Positions 1-8,446 of a stretch of 64,000 bases of DNA are shown here, in pieces. Under the pieces are notes generated by a model. That model had not been told where the DNA came from. It did no database searches and saw only the letters and a program-made list of their open reading frames with translations. Position numbers and translations under genes: made by a program. The stretch is from Psychrobacter luti (GTDB lineage: Bacteria; Pseudomonadota; Gammaproteobacteria; Pseudomonadales; Moraxellaceae): assembly GCF_014192115.1 (NCBI RefSeq), contig NZ_JACHXL010000001.1, forward strand, positions 960,788 through 1,024,787, read 5' to 3'. Positions within the stretch are counted from its first letter, which is position 1, and each line of letters opens with the position of its first letter.

Positions 1-2
1 TA

Positions 3-872
3 GAGCAAGCCAAAAACAATAACGTTAAAGTGTTACTGACTGGACGTAATGGCATTGATTATGAAGCTCATCGTCAGGCATTTGACGCGGCGGGTATTCG
101 TTTATTAACTGGCGCGACAAGTGTGGCGGCGTTAGAAGCGATAGATGATAAATTTGCCTTTATGCAACAGTGTCATCAGCACGATATTCCCGTTGCCAAT
201 GCATGGCGCTTTGATAATGTCGCAGAGCTTGAAGCATTACTTGCTACGCATGGTCATCAGCCTTTATGCGTTAAACCGGTTACTGGTATTTTTGCCCAAG
301 GGTTTTGGCGGCTAGACTTAGCCAAAAACGATGGTGAACAGTACGATAGCTTTGAGCATTTATACTTTACCGAAGAGAAAAAAATCAATACCTTGCAGTT
401 TATCAATGCCTACGCGAACAGTCTGATGGTGCACGAGCGCCCTATTCCTATGTTGCTGATGCCTTATTTATCAGGGCAAGAATACTCTATCGATGTCGTT
501 TGCGAATATGGTGAAGTGCTAGCTGCTATTACCCGTTATAAGACGGGGAAAATCCAGCATATCGGCTATGAGCAATCGGTCATGGATGTGGTTATTCCAC
601 TAATCAAAGCCTTTGGCTGTGATGGCATCGTCAGTGTACAAACCAAGGCCGATGATGACGGTCAGCACCGAGTGCTTGAGATTAACAGTCGTCCCTCTGG
701 TGGCATCGGTTACACCACCCATAGCGGGGTCGATTTAACCCAAGTTGGATTCAGTTATTGGCTTGGCTTAACCGATAAGCCAAAACTGGTTGATATTGCA
801 CAGCAGATTACGCCGTGCCAAGTACGCTCTATCATGGTCAGCGTAAAAATTGAAGAAGATGCTGGCGAGTAA
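3..872 (+). CDS. ATP-grasp protein of the Ter-associated biosynthetic module (5' partial)
   Basis: The reading frame is open to the left edge of the window, so the gene begins upstream; the GTG at 30 is internal. The protein shows a carboxylate-amine ligase (ATP-grasp) layout: a nucleotide-binding stretch around MLLMPYLSGQEYSIDVV and the metal/ATP motif LEINSRPSGGIGY near the C-terminus. It resembles the ATP-grasp family known from Ter gene neighbourhoods (ATPgrasp_Ter). Such enzymes join a carboxylate to an amine or thiol using ATP; the substrates here are unknown. It is followed after 44 bp by a phosphoribosyltransferase gene in the same direction, the first of four further genes of the same module. 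The family call is firm; the pathway role is inferred from neighbours. Confidence 0.8.
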   Translation, partial: EQAKNNNVKVLLTGRNGIDYEAHRQAFDAAGIRLLTGATSVAALEAIDDKFAFMQQCHQHDIPVANAWRFDNVAELEALLATHGHQPLCVKPVTGIFAQGFWRLDLAKNDGEQYDSFEHLYFTEEKKINTLQFINAYANSLMVHERPIPMLLMPYLSGQEYSIDVVCEYGEVLAAITRYKTGKIQHIGYEQSVMDVVIPLIKAFGCDGIVSVQTKADDDGQHRVLEINSRPSGGIGYTTHSGVDLTQVGFSYWLGLTDKPKLVDIAQQITPCQVRSIMVSVKIEEDAGE

Positions 873-916
873 GTAAAAATAACGATATAAAAATTTGAAA
901 GACCAAAGGAAAATAA

Positions 917-2221
917 ATGCTAAATAAGCAATACAGCACGACCATTAACTTACCACGCGGTACCCTTGATTTAACTTATCAAACCAATTCAGCCACTGCG
1001 AAGAATGGAACAGAACAAAGCAATCATTATCAATTAGAAGACTTGCTTGGATTTGCACAGCGTATTAATCCTAAACGTGCGTTTTTATTTGTCTCAAAAG
1101 TCTTAGGTCGCCATATTCCAGTCGCGCCTAGTACCATGCGTCATGCTTTTACGGATTTGGCAAACCTAGTACCTAATAACTTGCCTGAGCCCATATTGGT
1201 CATTGGTATGGCTGAGACTGCTGTTGGCTTATCTGCGGGGGTGCATCAAGCGTTACAAACGCGTTACCCCAATGCACTACTATTAAACTCTACCCGTCAC
1301 GCGCAACATGATGACAGTAGTAATGATTCTTTATTGACCACTTTTAGCGAAGACCACAGTCACGCTAGCCAACATTTGATTTATCAAAGTGCAGACAACG
1401 TCACTCAAGCGCAGCTACTAGCGAGCAAAACCTTGATTATGGTCGATGACGAAGCATCAACGGGCAATACTTGCGTCAATGTCGTCACGGCCTTACGCAA
1501 TGCGGGACTTGACCAATTACAGCAAGTACATCTGACCACTTTGGTAGATTGGTCATTAAACCAGCATCAGGGTGCAGCTGATTCTGATAACGCTGACTCG
1601 GAAGACGTTGTGTCTGATCAAATCGCTAAACGCCTACCTAATATCAAGTTTCAACGTCATCACCTGTTGTCTGGTGCATGGACATGGACAGATGTGCCTA
1701 ATCCTGAACCGATAACGATGCCATCGGTCGATACCACTGAGGCTGGCAGTCATACGCTAGGTGATACTGGCAACTGGGGACGCTTCCCAACCCTAGACAG
1801 CACCGATGGCTTTGATAATTACCTTTTGAAGTTTCAAACCGCATTCAAGGTGTTTAATAAGCAAGCCCAATCTGAGAAAGAACAATTTGAGAAAGAGCAG
1901 TTGCCCAAGCGGATTTTAGTATTGGGCAGTAATGAGTTTGTTTGGTTACCGTTTTTATTGGCTGAATGGCTTGAGACGCAAACTCAAAACTCTACGGTTA
2001 ACTTTAGCGCGTTAACCCGCTCACCGATTGCCCTTGGTGGCGCGATTAAGACGATGCTGAGTTTTAGCGACAACTATGGGCTTGGTATGACCAACTTTGC
2101 TTATAATGTTGAGCCTAACGATTGGGATTTGATTGTCTTATGTGTAGAAACATCGGCGGATAGTGTTGATGACATGTGGAAAGATTTGGATAATGTGTTG
2201 GTGATGAGTCCGACGCTTTAA
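917..2221 (+). CDS. Phosphoribosyltransferase with C-terminal TRSP domain (Ter-associated)
   Basis: 434 residues, with a good ribosome-binding site (AAAGGAAAA) before the ATG. The N-terminal half is a PRTase fold: the PRPP-binding loop MVDDEASTGNT lies near residues 175-185. The C-terminal third carries the literal signature ALTRSPIALGG near residues 363-373, which names the TRSP domain found fused to this PRTase family (PRTase_2). PRTases move ribose-5-phosphate from PRPP to a base-like acceptor, so this enzyme probably builds a nucleotide-like compound. A hydrophilic, Asp/Ser-rich stretch at about residues 213-228 looks like a linker. It sits second in the five-gene module, and neighbouring HAD and ATP-grasp genes fit a shared biosynthetic pathway. 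The product is unknown. Confidence 0.8.
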   Translation: MLNKQYSTTINLPRGTLDLTYQTNSATAKNGTEQSNHYQLEDLLGFAQRINPKRAFLFVSKVLGRHIPVAPSTMRHAFTDLANLVPNNLPEPILVIGMAETAVGLSAGVHQALQTRYPNALLLNSTRHAQHDDSSNDSLLTTFSEDHSHASQHLIYQSADNVTQAQLLASKTLIMVDDEASTGNTCVNVVTALRNAGLDQLQQVHLTTLVDWSLNQHQGAADSDNADSEDVVSDQIAKRLPNIKFQRHHLLSGAWTWTDVPNPEPITMPSVDTTEAGSHTLGDTGNWGRFPTLDSTDGFDNYLLKFQTAFKVFNKQAQSEKEQFEKEQLPKRILVLGSNEFVWLPFLLAEWLETQTQNSTVNFSALTRSPIALGGAIKTMLSFSDNYGLGMTNFAYNVEPNDWDLIVLCVETSADSVDDMWKDLDNVLVMSPTL

Positions 2222-2301
2222 GCTATCTTATAAAAGCTGTCCCATTGAAATTATCCTTTGAATTCTACTTTATTTTCACATTCAACACTTACGCACGCTT
2301 T

Positions 2302-3135
2302 ATGGCAAATATTATGACTACCCCATTTTTTCAAGCCAATCCCGATATCATCAAACCCTACGCGCTGATGGATTTGGACGATACCCTATTTCAAACCCAA
2401 CGCAAAATTGATGCATGGGAACTGCCAACGTCTGAACCTGAAAATCTAGTTTGCGCGACTGTTAATAAACAAGGAAAGCCACTGAGTTTTATGAGTCAGC
2501 GTCAAGCAGTGTTCTTTAATTGGCTACTTGCTAGTACCGAATTGATAGTGGTCACCGCACGCGACCGCAGTGAAATTGAGCGCGTTAAGCTGCCTTTTGA
2601 CAGTTGGCAAGTTTTAACCCATGGTGCGATTATTCTTGATAAAGACGGTGCGTTACAAGCGCAGTGGCAACAGCGTATGCATAGTCAGCTTGCACCGCTG
2701 CAAGATAAATTACAGCAGCTAAGCCAATTATTTGCCAACCATAGTAGAAATGACAACAGCCAGCTGGTATTTACACCGCATATCGATAGCTTTAATAATG
2801 GTGCTGTGAATGAAGAATTGACCATTTATCTGGCTATTAAGCATGCACAAAAAGACCATCAAGCATTAGTAGAGCTAGCTAAAAAATTGCCAACGTTAAT
2901 ACGTGATTTTGAGCAAGATTTTTATGTGCATGTGAATGCTAATAATCTGGCGATATTACCGCACGCGGTTCATAAACATCATGCGGTACAGTTTTTATTA
3001 GAGCATCATTTAGACAGTCAGCGTTCAAGCTTTGGTTTTGGTGATAGCTTGGCCGATTTACCATTTTTGCAATTACTAGACTGGTATGGCGTGCCCAATC
3101 ATGGTCAGCTACATGAGTGCTTTAGCTCGCAATAA
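2302..3135 (+). CDS. HAD-superfamily phosphatase of the Ter-associated module
   Basis: The open frame reaches back to a TTG at 2245, but the extra 19 residues look unlike the family; ATG 2302 (or 2314) is a more natural start. The HAD motif I DLDDTLF lies near residues 22-28, with the nucleophile and acid aspartates both present. Motif II is the Thr of VVTARDRSE, and motif IV is GFGDSLADLPF near residue 246. Enzymes of this type remove phosphate from small molecules. Placed between two PRTase-like genes, it plausibly dephosphorylates a nucleotide-like intermediate made by them. No clear terminator separates it from its neighbours, consistent with one operon. The substrate is not predictable from sequence. 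Confidence 0.75.
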   Translation: MANIMTTPFFQANPDIIKPYALMDLDDTLFQTQRKIDAWELPTSEPENLVCATVNKQGKPLSFMSQRQAVFFNWLLASTELIVVTARDRSEIERVKLPFDSWQVLTHGAIILDKDGALQAQWQQRMHSQLAPLQDKLQQLSQLFANHSRNDNSQLVFTPHIDSFNNGAVNEELTIYLAIKHAQKDHQALVELAKKLPTLIRDFEQDFYVHVNANNLAILPHAVHKHHAVQFLLEHHLDSQRSSFGFGDSLADLPFLQLLDWYGVPNHGQLHECFSSQ

Positions 3136-3204
3136 TTCTAAACGTTTAACCTCTCTTAAATAAAAATAATAATCGAACTCATTTTTGTAAGTAGAAACCA
3201 TCTT

Positions 3205-4404
3205 ATGACCCATCCTATAACGAACCCTAATATTCAAAAAATACAGGAATACGGCTCGGGCAGCTATCTTGCCAGCGATGTGACTGTACTGCTTGATATC
3301 GTTGATAAAAATGCCGTTGCTGATGTACCAGTCAGTCAAAAAGAAGCGCTGATCCAAAGCGGTCAGCGCCATTATTCAGATATGTTGACATTAGAAAGCG
3401 CGCCAACTGCCATGCATGAGCAATTGTATCAGCAGGCATTAGTGCAAGGTACAACCAGAACTGCGAATGATATTGCAAACTTGGCTTATACACTACAGCA
3501 GAATTTTCAGCAAACTGTGAGTAATGAACGTCCATTAGTGTTAGTCAGCTTGGTACGAGCAGGTTTACCAGTTGGCGTATTGCTGCAGCGTGCCCTATCA
3601 GATAATGAAAGGTCAGATACCGATAGCAGCTATGCGTTGCCAAGTATGCATTATGGTATCAGTATCATTCGCGACCGCGGACTTGATGCAGTCGCTTTGC
3701 AAATGATATTAGACGCTCATCCACACAGTATTATCGTATTTGTTGATGGCTGGACAGGCAAAGGGGCAATTTATCAAGAGCTAGCTCGTAGCTTAGACAT
3801 CTTTAGTAACCCTAACCATCCAAATTTTGCCAATATTTTCCATCAAGGTGCAGATGTTATTCCGCTACTTACACTTGCTGATCCAGCAGGCGTTGCTTGG
3901 TTGGCGGCTAGTGAGGATGACTGGCTGATTCCATCAGGTTTATTAAACAGCACCGTATCAGGACTGATATCACGCAGTTTATATACTGAGCCACAATCGG
4001 GGCTACATCGTAGCGTCTTTTATGATAACTTGGTTGAGGTAGATCATAGCCTAGCCTTTGTTGATCATATTGATGGTGCGCGACGTGCATTGTCTACATC
4101 TCCACAATACTTGCAAACGTTTGAGCAACCACGCTATCAGACCGCGAATTTAATTGATACGCTGGCAGCAGAATATAACATTAACAACCGCAACCGTATT
4201 AAGCCGACGATTGCAGAGGCGACACGGGCGATATTACGCCGTGATCCTGAGCGCATCTTGCTGGCAACCGCCGATCACCCTGATACTGTATTATTGCGGC
4301 ATTTATGTAGCGAGCGAGATATCAATATCACGGTATTAGGTGCTAAAATACTCCCCTATCAAGCGATTACACTGATCAAGCAGCGGGCAACAGATCGCTC
4401 ATGA
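3205..4404 (+). CDS. StiP/PRTase-like protein with PELOTA-like C-terminal domain
   Basis: 399 residues. Conserved blocks are LVRAGLPVGVLLQRA near residue 115, HYGISIIRDRGLD near 149, and VFVDGWTGKGAIYQEL near 178. The last has the acidic-plus-glycine shape of a PRPP loop. The family has been described both as a phosphoribosyltransferase and as the cysteine protease-like StiP; the sequence alone does not decide. Its C-terminal 90 residues (from about 310, TIAEATRAILRRDPERIL onward) resemble the PELOTA-type RNA-binding domain that accompanies this family. It is fourth in the Ter-associated module. If it acts as a PRTase, the module contains two, which fits the idea of a nucleoside-like product. 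Confidence 0.7.
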   Translation: MTHPITNPNIQKIQEYGSGSYLASDVTVLLDIVDKNAVADVPVSQKEALIQSGQRHYSDMLTLESAPTAMHEQLYQQALVQGTTRTANDIANLAYTLQQNFQQTVSNERPLVLVSLVRAGLPVGVLLQRALSDNERSDTDSSYALPSMHYGISIIRDRGLDAVALQMILDAHPHSIIVFVDGWTGKGAIYQELARSLDIFSNPNHPNFANIFHQGADVIPLLTLADPAGVAWLAASEDDWLIPSGLLNSTVSGLISRSLYTEPQSGLHRSVFYDNLVEVDHSLAFVDHIDGARRALSTSPQYLQTFEQPRYQTANLIDTLAAEYNINNRNRIKPTIAEATRAILRRDPERILLATADHPDTVLLRHLCSERDINITVLGAKILPYQAITLIKQRATDRS

Positions 4405-4426
4405 TTCATTAATATATTAATGAATT
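4405..4426. promoter_or_regulatory. Perfect 22-bp palindrome between module genes 4 and 5
   Basis: Directly after the stop codon of the preceding gene lies ATTCATTAAT followed by ATATTAATGAAT; together they are a perfect 22-bp palindrome. No T-run follows, so it does not look like an intrinsic terminator. It could be an operator for an internal promoter serving the lyase gene at 4536, or an mRNA hairpin that changes expression between genes. Its function is unknown. Confidence 0.4.
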
Positions 4427-4535
4427 GATGCCTTGCGAAAAAATTGCATCTGTACTGAATCAGCACCGCTGTTTTTATCATACATCCTTAACGCTATGAT
4501 TTCTTGCTATAACCATTCACTTATCACTATTTACG

Positions 4536-5621
4536 ATGCCAACTATGTCCGATATGCCCCACAATGAGTCCAACCTTTATAATAACAATCAGTCTTACGC
4601 CCATCTGATTACTGAGCGTCATGCGATGCTTAAGCCGCATACCCATCATCCATATCAGCTGGGTGCCAGCCTATATATGCCTGCGACGCGACAAGATATT
4701 TGGCAAGTCATTACGCGTGATAAATTACCGACGATCAACAGTATTATTATCTGCTTAGAAGATGCTGTCAGCCATAGCGATGTTGAGCTGGCACTTGAGC
4801 GTCTGCAAACGCTGCTACATACTTGGGCCGCGCATGCCGATAGTATCAATGACCCAGCAAAAAAAGATGGCATTCAATCAAAAGCGCACACCGGTCAGCC
4901 AACCAGACCGTTAGTATTTATACGTCCGCGTCATCCAGCGATGTTAGAGCAGCTGGCAGATTTTGCGCATATTGATTTGGTCGACGGCTTTGTTATGCCA
5001 AAAGTCGATATGTATAGCTTGTCTAATTGGCGCATGGCCTGTCAGAATTTAAGCACTGAGCAGCTATTGATGCCGACGCTTGAGACGGCAGCGCTATTTA
5101 ATCCGCATCACAATCAAGAATTGGCGATTGCCTTTAAAGAAGCCTTCAGCCAACCAGTATTTGCCCTGCGTATCGGTGGTAATGACTTATTTGCAGCGCT
5201 GCGTTTGCGCCGTCCTAAAAACAGCATAGTTTATGACACCCCGATTGGTACGCTCGCCTATCAGCTGCTTGGCTGCTTTGTACCGCATGGTTTTTATCTC
5301 ACCGCGCCGGTATTTGAATACTTAGAGCAGCCAACGCTATTTATGAAAGAGCTGATGCGTGATGTGAACTTGGGACTGGTCGGAAAAACGGTCATTCACC
5401 CAAGTCAGATTGCTTTGGTACAGCAAGCGTACTGCGTGCCTTTAAGCACCTTGGATGAAGCGCAGGCAATATTGCACAGCGAGGCAAAAGCGGTATTTAA
5501 ATATAACGATACGATGCTCGAGCCTGCCACGCATCGTGCATGGGCAACAGAAATCGTCAATCGCGCCGAGGTTTTTGGCACCCTTGATGATATTAATAAT
5601 GACTATACAGCACGGTTATAA
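4536..5621 (+). CDS. HpcH/HpaI-type C-C bond lyase (TIM barrel) of the Ter-associated module
   Basis: 361 residues related to the citrate lyase beta subunit/HpcH aldolase superfamily. The conserved CLEDAVSHSDVE (near residue 73) and LRIGGNDLFAALRLRR (near 211) match the divergent C-C bond lyase branch found in Ter neighbourhoods, not canonical CitE. Such enzymes cleave or form carbon-carbon bonds on acyl-CoA or keto acid substrates using a divalent metal. Three in-frame ATGs (4536, 4545, 4554) precede the conserved part and none has a strong ribosome-binding site, so the exact start is uncertain. A 131-bp gap with a palindrome separates it from the previous gene. A bidirectional terminator follows at 5681, ending the module. 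Confidence 0.75.
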   Translation: MPTMSDMPHNESNLYNNNQSYAHLITERHAMLKPHTHHPYQLGASLYMPATRQDIWQVITRDKLPTINSIIICLEDAVSHSDVELALERLQTLLHTWAAHADSINDPAKKDGIQSKAHTGQPTRPLVFIRPRHPAMLEQLADFAHIDLVDGFVMPKVDMYSLSNWRMACQNLSTEQLLMPTLETAALFNPHHNQELAIAFKEAFSQPVFALRIGGNDLFAALRLRRPKNSIVYDTPIGTLAYQLLGCFVPHGFYLTAPVFEYLEQPTLFMKELMRDVNLGLVGKTVIHPSQIALVQQAYCVPLSTLDEAQAILHSEAKAVFKYNDTMLEPATHRAWATEIVNRAEVFGTLDDINNDYTARL

Positions 5622-5680
5622 ATAAAGACGTTAACCTTGTTGCTTTAAGATTAACGTTAACCTCTTAAATAGTTTCAATA

Positions 5681-5718
5681 AAAAAGCCGTTATCTTAAAT
5701 AGGATAACGGCTTTTTTT
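5681..5718. terminator. Bidirectional intrinsic terminator
   Basis: A 14-bp stem (AAAAAGCCGTTATC pairing with GATAACGGCTTTTT) around a loop of about 8 bases, with a T-run on both strands. It lies between the end of the Ter-associated module on the plus strand and the convergent hydrolase gene on the minus strand, so it can serve both. Confidence 0.85.
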
Positions 5719-5779
5719 CGTATAAACACTTTATGAATTGCTATGTCTGATTCAAAACTGGTTCCAGTCTATCTCAAAC

Positions 5780-6592
5780 CTAGACACAGTTTGCTAAAAA
5801 GGTATTAATCACCTTATTAACCTGCTCAGGCTCTTCTACCGTCGCTGTATGCCCAGCGCCATTGATAACCGCAAGCTTAGAGCCTTTAATCGCAAAATGC
5901 ATACGCTCAGCCTTTGCATAAGGCGTTGCCGTATCTTCATCGCCAACAATAATCAGTGTCGGCGTGGTAATTTCCCCTAGCTGATCATAAGTGCCCGAGC
6001 GCTCTATCACGCCTGTGGTCGCCTTAACGACGCCGCCTTTACGATTACTTTGTAGCATCGCTAACCACTCTCTACGGTCAGCCTTACGCGACTTATCGTT
6101 CAAAAAGCTATTGCCAAACATAATAGGCATGACTTTTTGACTGACCCGCTTCATCCCAAGCCAGCGGATAGCTTTCATCAATTTACGATACTGTGGGACG
6201 TTTTTTGGGTCTTCAGGGTCTGCCGATGTTTCCAGTAGTGTCAGCGATAATAGTAACTCTGGATGTTTTAGCGCGATACGCTGAGCGACAAAGCCACCCA
6301 TGGATAACCCTAAAAAATGGCATTTCTCAATATTTAGTGCTTCCAATAACGCTAGTGTATCCTCGGTCAGAGTATCCATATCATAGCCCGACTTGGTAAT
6401 CTCAGACTGACCTTGTCCACGAAAATCAAATGTAATACAGCGGCAGCCGGATTTAAAGTATTCCACCTGCTTATCATACATCTGCGTATTCCATAGCAGT
6501 CCATGGGCAAATACCATCACTGGTTTTTGCTTATCCTCGGGCGCGCTGTCTTCATAATAAATATCAACGTTATTTACATTTATCATTGGCAT
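5780..6592 (-). CDS. Alpha/beta hydrolase
   Basis: 270 residues with a complete alpha/beta hydrolase triad pattern. The oxyanion region is FAHGLLWN near residue 29, the nucleophile elbow GLSMGG near 94-99, the acid in VGDEDTATPYAKAE near 217, and the histidine in GAGHTATVEEPEQV near 247. It resembles the 3-oxoadipate enol-lactonase/esterase branch of small cytosolic hydrolases, but the substrate cannot be assigned. The ATG at 6592 is preceded by AAGGAAGTT, a good ribosome-binding site. It is monocistronic, convergent with the preceding module and divergent from the enoyl-CoA hydratase gene. Confidence 0.85.
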   Translation of the reverse strand: MPMINVNNVDIYYEDSAPEDKQKPVMVFAHGLLWNTQMYDKQVEYFKSGCRCITFDFRGQGQSEITKSGYDMDTLTEDTLALLEALNIEKCHFLGLSMGGFVAQRIALKHPELLLSLTLLETSADPEDPKNVPQYRKLMKAIRWLGMKRVSQKVMPIMFGNSFLNDKSRKADRREWLAMLQSNRKGGVVKATTGVIERSGTYDQLGEITTPTLIIVGDEDTATPYAKAERMHFAIKGSKLAVINGAGHTATVEEPEQVNKVINTFLANCV

Positions 6593-6932
6593 AATAACTT
6601 CCTTGTTTTTTGCTTGTTGATTGCTTATTTAATTAACGAAATCCTTAAAAATACTACCTTTTAGCATAATGCAGCGAGCGGATAGTTCATAGCGTTATTT
6701 TTGCACAGTACGCGTTATATATTCAATAATATAAATATTTATCGAAATAGATAAAATTTAAACCTCTTTAAGCGTGCCTTAAGCGCCCACAAAACCTGCT
6801 TTTATAATCATAGCAAGCTGCTATAGTAATCAGCTTGAACGATTTGTTACACCTACCTAACCACCCTATCCATCATAACGTCCATTGTTATCAGCAATGC
6901 TTATCTAAAACTTCTCATTAAGGAAACCAAAT
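6593..6932. other. Intergenic region between divergent genes
   Basis: About 340 bp of AT-rich DNA holding the promoters of the minus-strand hydrolase and the plus-strand enoyl-CoA hydratase. I see no gene or convincing operator. A ribosome-binding site (TTAAGGAAACC) stands just before the plus-strand ATG. Confidence 0.5.
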
Positions 6933-7730
6933 ATGTCACAACCTCTGGTCGAATATCACAGCGAAAATCATATTGCCACCATTACCATGAATGACCCTAA
7001 GACGCTAAATGCGTTTAGCACGCCATTAAAAGGCGCGATTATAGACGCGCTTGATCAAGCCGATCAAGATACTGATGTGCGCGTAATTGTCCTGCAAGGG
7101 TCAAATAACAACTTCTCTAGTGGCGGTCATATCGGTGAGATGCTAGAGAACGGTATGGAATCTGAAGCACTAGTGGCAAAGCTTGATTTTATGCTCAGAG
7201 AAGTGGCAGAAGTGAGCCTAAAGTTGCGTAATATTCATAAGCCAATTATTGCCAAATTAGAAGGTGCGGTAGCAGGTGCTGGGATGAACTTAGCATTAAC
7301 GTGTGATTTCCGAATTGCCGCTGATAATGCCAAATTTGTGCAAGCATTTGTCAATATCGGTTTGATTCCAGATGCGGGCGGGATTTACTTGCTTAATCAG
7401 CTGATTGGCGCGGCTAAAACGACTGAGCTTGTGATGTTAGGTGATAAACTCACTAGTGATGATGTCGCGCGTCTAAACTTAGTCAATAGTGTCGTGAGCA
7501 AAGATGAGCTTGACGCCAGTGTATTGGCATTGGCAACACGCCTAAGCAACTTACCCGGTAAAGCTTTGGCATCAATGAAGCATATGATTAACGTTCATGC
7601 TTTTGCAGGCTTAAATGAAGCACTCGATATGGAAGTTGACCAACAAACCATGATGGCAAAAACTGCTGACTTTGCCGAAGGTATCACCGCCTTTATGGAA
7701 AAACGTAAGCCCGTTTATCAAGGTAAATAA
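6933..7730 (+). CDS. Enoyl-CoA hydratase/isomerase family protein
   Basis: 265 residues, the usual length of the crotonase family. The oxyanion-hole segments are NNFSSGGHIGEML (near residue 59) and AVAGAGMNLALTCDFRIAA (near 109). The segment NIGLIPDAGGIYLL near residue 140 has the Asp seen in PaaG-like 1,2-epoxyphenylacetyl-CoA isomerases, with no paired Glu as in classical hydratases at that position. It acts on acyl-CoA in the cytosol. No other paa or fatty-acid oxidation genes adjoin, so the substrate is open. The strong ribosome-binding site AAGGAAACC supports the ATG. A terminator follows directly. Confidence 0.85.
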   Translation: MSQPLVEYHSENHIATITMNDPKTLNAFSTPLKGAIIDALDQADQDTDVRVIVLQGSNNNFSSGGHIGEMLENGMESEALVAKLDFMLREVAEVSLKLRNIHKPIIAKLEGAVAGAGMNLALTCDFRIAADNAKFVQAFVNIGLIPDAGGIYLLNQLIGAAKTTELVMLGDKLTSDDVARLNLVNSVVSKDELDASVLALATRLSNLPGKALASMKHMINVHAFAGLNEALDMEVDQQTMMAKTADFAEGITAFMEKRKPVYQGK

Positions 7731-7756
7731 AAGTTTCTAACGCTTTTTTAGTATCA

Positions 7757-7789
7757 GAAAAAAGGCTGCCATTTGGCAGCTTTTTTTTG
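7757..7789. terminator. Bidirectional intrinsic terminator
   Basis: The stem GGCTGCC/GGCAGC(C) extended by A:T pairs (AAAAAAGGCTGCC ATTT GGCAGCTTTTTTTT), with T-runs on both strands. It separates the enoyl-CoA hydratase gene from the convergent efflux gene. Confidence 0.85.
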
Positions 7790-7839
7790 AGTAAATAAAT
7801 TTGAAGTACAGTCTATATTAACACCCTTGATCTATTTAC

Positions 7840-8298
7840 TCATGAAGAAGCAGAAGCGGTCTTATAGTGATGCGGCAAAGTAAATATCTTGTCAAATCCC
7901 AAGGTAAAAACAAAGGTATAAACCAAGAAAAATAGCAGTAACGCCGCCTCCATCATAAAGGCTTTTATTAAACCAACATCGTACCAAATCATATACAGCG
8001 GTAAGCAAATCAATACCAATCCGCCTTCAAACCCTAAAGCATGAGCACTGCGGATGAGTAACGTGCGCTTAGTCACTTGCTTGCGACGTTCCCACGCTTC
8101 AAAAGCCGTATTGTATAAAAAGTTCCAAATAACGGCGGCTAATGACACCATAACAGCAACGGGTAACGACTCTGCCGCATCGCCGCCGCTAAGTTTCATT
8201 AGTACAAAGGTAGAAGCAATGATAGCGATAATCTCAAAAACAGTCACATAGACGATGCGACGTTTGAGTGGGGATAAAGTAATCAACCAAAACTCCAA
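7840..8298 (-). CDS. PACE-family (AceI-like) antimicrobial efflux protein
   Basis: 152 residues with four predicted membrane segments arranged as two repeated halves, the layout of proteobacterial antimicrobial compound efflux transporters (bacterial transmembrane pair domain). Family hallmarks are visible: RRIVYVTVFEI with the membrane Glu near residue 22 (the essential acidic residue in AceI), WNFLYNTAFEAWERR, and RSAHALGFEGGLVLI. Family members export chlorhexidine, proflavine or polyamines by proton exchange; which applies here is unknown. There is no ATG at the N-terminus. The frame begins with a TTG at 8298, and a second TTG at 8286 is preceded by GGAG at good spacing, so a non-ATG start is likely. 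Confidence 0.85.
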   Translation of the reverse strand: MEFWLITLSPLKRRIVYVTVFEIIAIIASTFVLMKLSGGDAAESLPVAVMVSLAAVIWNFLYNTAFEAWERRKQVTKRTLLIRSAHALGFEGGLVLICLPLYMIWYDVGLIKAFMMEAALLLFFLVYTFVFTLGFDKIFTLPHHYKTASASS

Positions 8299-8446
8299 AG
8301 CACTTAAGTATAAAAAAGTTGCCTAGCAAAGTGTCGGTCCGTCCCGAGATAGAAAAGAGAAAAAAGTGCAGAGCCACGGTTTCCGCCTGCCCCTATATTA
8401 TACATAAGACAACACAAGAAACCAAAGGCGAGAAACCAGTCGTAGC

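Noticed and set aside
3109..3372. Minus-strand 87-codon frame across the HAD/StiP-like junction
   Set aside because: It overlaps two well-supported genes and has no family resemblance.
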